Assembly: GCA_010015655.1 (NCBI GenBank)
Contig: ML976661.1
Span: 1,048,075-1,112,074 of the forward strand
Origin: Bimuria novae-zelandiae CBS 107.79
Lineage: Eukaryota > Ascomycota > Dothideomycetes > Pleosporales > Didymosphaeriaceae
DNA length: 64,000 bases
Direction: 5' to 3'
The notes under the pieces are model-generated. The model made no database searches, was not told where the DNA came from, and saw nothing but the letters and a program-made list of their open reading frames with translations. Below are positions 60,206 through 64,000 of the stretch, piece after piece. Each line of letters opens with the position of its first letter. Position 1 is the stretch's first letter. The position numbers and the translations under genes were made by a program.

Positions 60206-62479
60206 ACGTATTCCACATGCGAGCTACGTATCCGGACAAGCTGCGCACTTTTTCTTAGTAACACTAACTTATACTTTTTAATTATTACTATTACTATTAA
60301 CACTATCTAAAAATAACCTGCTAAGAGTAATATTTAATTTAAAAAATAGCTTTTTAACCCTTTCGCAGGTTCGCACATTATGCCCTAGCTTATTATACTT
60401 ACTATAAAGCCTTTAGCGCTGCGTGCTACTCTCTCTACTATCCTCCCTACCTGCTTGCAAGCGTTGCCTCTTCGCAGGACGCTCTTGTATAGCTACTAGC
60501 TATAGTCCTTCTATAGCAAGTAGTGTTCCTCTAGCCTGTATACGTGTTCTTTTACGTAATTTCCGCTTTGTGTGAGCTACATTTGCCTCCTTAAGCTCCT
60601 TAATTTAGGCCTTTATTAGCTTAAATTATGCACTATTATTTACGAGCCTTTTATAAATAATAGTAATACTTTTTTTTATCAGTATTAGAAAGCTTTACAT
60701 AGTAATTAAAAACTTTATTAATACTAAGGTAGACTACTCCCTAATTTTATACGTATTACTAGGTGTTTACGACTAATAAGAAATGAGTTTAATTAAAGAG
60801 GCTAGTAAGGTCTTTAATTATATATTTAATTAATTTAACACTAACTATAAGTTAACAGGCACTAGACTAACGTTATAAAAGCTCCTTTTAATTTATTTAT
60901 TTTTATTAATTAACGCAGTAAACGCGTTAATATACGTAAGTAAAAACTTAATTCTAATAATATATTTAATATAACTTTATATTAGCTACCTAACTTTGCG
61001 CGAGTATGCCTTCTTTAGTAGTAAAAAATAACTTATATCTAGTAGCTATAGAATATACGATAAGTACGATAGTATATAAAAATAGATACTTTTATTATAC
61101 TTATATAACTATTTAAAAGTAATAGAGCTATAGCTCTTATAGCTATTTATAATAAGTAGCCTATATATGCCTTATATATAGCGCTTTATACACGCGTCAA
61201 AGTACTTAATCTACGTAACTCTAAGCTTATTTATTATTTAACTATTTTTAAAGGCTATAATGTTTTATTAGGAAGGTAGGTTATTTTTAGTATACTAGCT
61301 AGTAAGGTGTATTTTTGCCTAAAAGATACTTAAGGGTAGGATCTTTTACCCTACGCTACTAATATTTAGTTTTATTAATATTTACTTTTTATTACTTTAT
61401 TATACTTGCTTGAGCCTCCTACGCCTGGTAAAGCAAGTAATAACCTTTTAGCTTATTAAAATTACGCGTATTATAAAACTGTTAAGTTCCTACGGGATAG
61501 CTAGTCCCTATAGTGCTAAGGTTGATTCTCGTACAGGAGTACTAGTAAGGCAAGGAAAGGGTTATTAATAGCTTATACATATTAATAGGATATTAGTATT
61601 AAAAATAATAGGTAGTTATAAACGAATTAATAATACTTAAGTATAATTTAAATAATAGATTAATAAACGAGGTTAAACACTAGAGATAGAGAGTCTATCT
61701 CTAGTGTTTCTATATACTAGTCCTTGACTGCTCGCTGGCGAGCGCTCTCTGAAGAGTAGTCACATGACTTCATAAGCGCTGACAACGCGGCAAGCGAAGA
61801 CAGGGATGTCTCCACGTGTACGCGCTGTGGCTAAGTACAAAATGGTTCGCTATCCTTATGTTGGATCGTGGATCCTAACAGAAACTAGACTTATTAAAGT
61901 TTTATATATTTTTATCTTGTATGCCGTACTTCTCCTTTACATTTTATGTAAGGTAAAACTAGTTTAATATAATCGTAAGCTCCTTATATAGCATTTTTAA
62001 GTATTTTAGCTTATAATTAAACCTTATTATAAGCTTAGGTATACGCTTAATAAAGCTTAGTAGTTAGTTTTTACTAACCTAGCCTTAGTCGCGCGTAGCT
62101 AGTAAAGTATCTTCTATATTTTAAACTTATATAAGAATTGAAAAGTATCCTTGCTTAGTAAAATTTAAAATATACTAGATAATTATCTACTTCTTTAAAT
62201 TTATAATCTTTATTAAGTTTAGTTACATTTTATCGCGTAAGAGGATACTAGCATATTAATTACGTAGTATAGATTTAGGCATATTATACGTGGTAGCAGT
62301 GCGTTAGACTAACCAGATTTAGTTGTTAAAAATAGATTGTAAGGTAAGGTATATATTTACTTCTTATAAAGTAGATTAGCTATTATTTTATTAAGCTATT
62401 ATACGTTAATTATAAGTTAGTATACGATTAGTAAAAGCGCGTAACTCGTCGGGGTATGCAGCTCGCATGTAGAATACGT
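60206..62479 (-). mobile_element. pogo-type DNA transposon (element D) interrupted by a solo LTR
   Basis: Inverted repeats of about 47 bp at 60206-60253 and 62432-62479 begin ACGTATTCCACATGCGAGC. TA follows the right end (62480-62481); the left has AA, so the duplication is imperfect. Subtracting the nested LTR and its 5-bp duplication leaves 1,868 bp, the size of element A. Minus-strand coding traces include the C-terminal knuckle KYNKLGHNVRTC near 60370-60410. The interior is RIP-mutated. Confidence 0.72.
61480..61880. mobile_element. Solo LTR (401 bp), half RIP-mutated, nested in element D
   Basis: Starts TGTTAAGTTCC and ends GGATCCTAACA. The flanking 5-mers are AAAAC (61475-61479) and GAAAC (61881-61885), a duplication differing by one G/A transition. 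Its left half is TA-rich and related to the LTR at 62846. Its right half has normal composition and is unrelated to that LTR. Confidence 0.82.
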
Positions 62480-62499
62480 TATAGGCTATGGTAAGCGTA

Positions 62500-62829
62500 A
62501 ATTACGAAAGAAAGGAAATCTAATATTATTATAGCTTTATAAGTAACCAAATAGCTTAGATATACTATTAATAATAGTACGTTAATAGATAAATAAGAGT
62601 TAAAAGTCTAATAGCCTATATTTTAAAACTTTCTTTTAATTAGTTAAAAACAACGCTAGCTATCTAGGTATTAGTACCTAGCTAAGCAAGATAGATAAAT
62701 CTACGTTAAATAGGAGTAGAAGACTTCTTTTCTTTATCTAACGTCTTATACTTACACGTAGATACAAAACGCATTATATTAATCTAACCTATCTAGGCCT
62801 AGATATCTCTACTCGTTGCTCTCGTGATA
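62500..62829 (-). mobile_element. RIP-mutated partial copy of the 36366 LTR family
   Basis: Read on the minus strand from 62829 (TATCACGAGAGCAACGAG) it follows the start of the LTR at 36366 for roughly 300 bp, with C-to-T and G-to-A differences throughout. The other end of the LTR is not recognisable. Confidence 0.7.
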
Positions 62830-62845
62830 CAGAGAGCTAACCTTT

Positions 62846-63302
62846 TGTTAGGTTCCATCTAGGATAGCTGGTCCTAAATGGGCTAAGGTTGGTTCTCGGG
62901 CAGGAGTACTAGGTAGGACGGGAGAGGGTGTAGTGATAGCTTGCGCTTGTCACTGGGGTGTTGGTATCGAAGGTGTGTACAGCACAATCAAATCAACAAG
63001 GTTGCTTAGTCAGATCCAAACGATAGATTGATAAACAGGTTGAACGCGAATGCCATAATGGTATTCGTGTTAGGTTATATACAAGAGGGTTATTAGTTAC
63101 CGTCCACCCTCCTCCTGCCATCCCCAAGTATTGATGGATGGCAGCGCCGTCCGTGGATGGTACACCTTCCATGATCTTGGCGGGATGGTATGTCTTGGTT
63201 GGATGGTACGTCACGTGACCTCGGTTACGCAACCCCGCCGAGTGTCACCCCCACCGAGGGCCCGTTGGTCCTCAGCGTCTTGTACATGTTCAGATCCTAA
63301 CA
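62846..63302. mobile_element. Solo LTR (457 bp), intact, with CCTTT target duplication
   Basis: Starts TGTTAGGTTCC and ends CAGATCCTAACA, flanked by CCTTT on both sides (62841-62845 and 63303-63307). It shows no RIP-type decay although it sits in strongly mutated DNA, so it is a young insertion. Short GGATGGTA-type repeats occur in its second half. Confidence 0.9.
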
Positions 63303-63309
63303 CCTTTTA

Positions 63310-64000
63310 CTCTCTAAGACCAGCTACCTTATTAGGTTTTAATATGTCCCCTTAGCGTTGAAATTCTTATATAGCACTCTTTATTAATTTTACAGTGAAA
63401 TACATTATGTAGTAACACTAGCTATTTACTTAATAAAGTTATATAGCTACTTTTTACTAATTTTACTAGCGCCTTGCTTAGTAAGTAGCTTTATTCATTA
63501 TATTTTATATAGTATATACCGTGGGCGAAAGTTCTCGCTAGTCTAGGTTAAGTATATACTAAGTCAGTAACTTTTTTTTTTAGCTCTATAAGCTTTATTA
63601 AGTTAGACTTAAAATTGAATTGCGAAGTCTTGCCAGCGCGTTAGCGGAAGATTATTCTATTAAATATATATTAGACAATTATAGCAAAGCGATAACTAAG
63701 ATTTTTTTAAATTTAATAGATAAGATAGTAAGCTAAATATCTGCTTTATTTAGCGCTATTTAAGCAATATTAGATAGAGCTATTGTACGTTAAGCTAAGA
63801 GAAAGTCGTAAACTTAGTAGAATACGGCGCTCGCTTGCCTATAGCGCGCTTGCTTATTAGATACGTTATCCCGTCTCGTATTATATAAGATTCTAACAGT
63901 TAGATACTAAGGCATTTTTAGGACTTTTAATAATTCTACAACACATAACTTATAACGTAATATATAACTACGTAAAGATATTTAGCCTGAGCGCATAAAT
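63310..64000 (-). pseudogene. pogo-type transposase N-terminal relic (element E), runs off the window
   Basis: On the minus strand, traces of the pogo DNA-binding region are visible, including ILNLD-REFSPTVYTI near 63515-63555 followed by a region resembling the second helix-turn-helix. RIP-mutated. The element end lies beyond the window on the right, and an LTR lies on the left. Confidence 0.5.

Overview
The window looks like nuclear DNA of a filamentous ascomycete (Pezizomycotina), probably a dothideomycete; the class-level guess is inference. Three things support this. Genes carry short introns of 46-157 nt with GTAAGT/GTATGT-like donors and CTAAC/CTGAC branch sites. The families are typical of these fungi (GH92, GH127, RBR E3 ligase, fungal lysine 2,3-aminomutase, Get2-like, bHLH). 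The DNA is sharply bipartite: balanced gene islands alternate with very AT/TA-rich, stop-riddled transposon graveyards, the signature of repeat-induced point mutation (RIP).

Layout. 1-4455: RIP-mutated Ty3/gypsy pol split by a fresh solo LTR. 4456-5842: small balanced island without a confident gene. 5845-7715: pogo-type DNA transposon with TA duplication. 7716-15060: AT-rich block containing a Tc1/mariner copy into which a second pogo element inserted. 15060-19340: island with an AT-hook/bHLH transcription factor. 19340-27336: RIP-mutated Ty1/copia element carrying a nested pogo element, ending in a clean 117-bp LTR at 27337-27453. 27454-35800: island with a GH92 mannosidase gene broken by one stop, a small membrane protein with acidic W repeats, a 5'-truncated GH127 arabinofuranosidase pseudogene, and an RBR ubiquitin ligase whose C-terminus runs into that pseudogene. 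35800-39320: AT-rich block with a 534-bp solo LTR and the 3' part of a Tad-like LINE. 39320-55250: the main island, with a small secreted protein, a decayed STAND-type N-terminal-domain gene, lysine 2,3-aminomutase, a Get2-like protein, mitochondrial ribosomal protein mL61/Mrp49-like, and a secretory-pathway thioredoxin-like membrane protein. 55250-64000: AT-rich block with pogo fragments, a second Tc1/mariner copy, a pogo element interrupted by a solo LTR, and a pristine solo LTR.

How it fits together. The intact genes are mostly housekeeping or accessory functions and form no pathway cluster. The coherent story is genome defence and decay: several generations of nested transposons hit by RIP, later solo LTRs that escaped it, and carbohydrate-active and STAND-like genes near the blocks that carry stops or truncations. 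Gene models below were spliced by eye; exon borders fit reading frame and splice consensus but were not tested against transcripts. I saw no tRNA, rRNA or CRISPR array.
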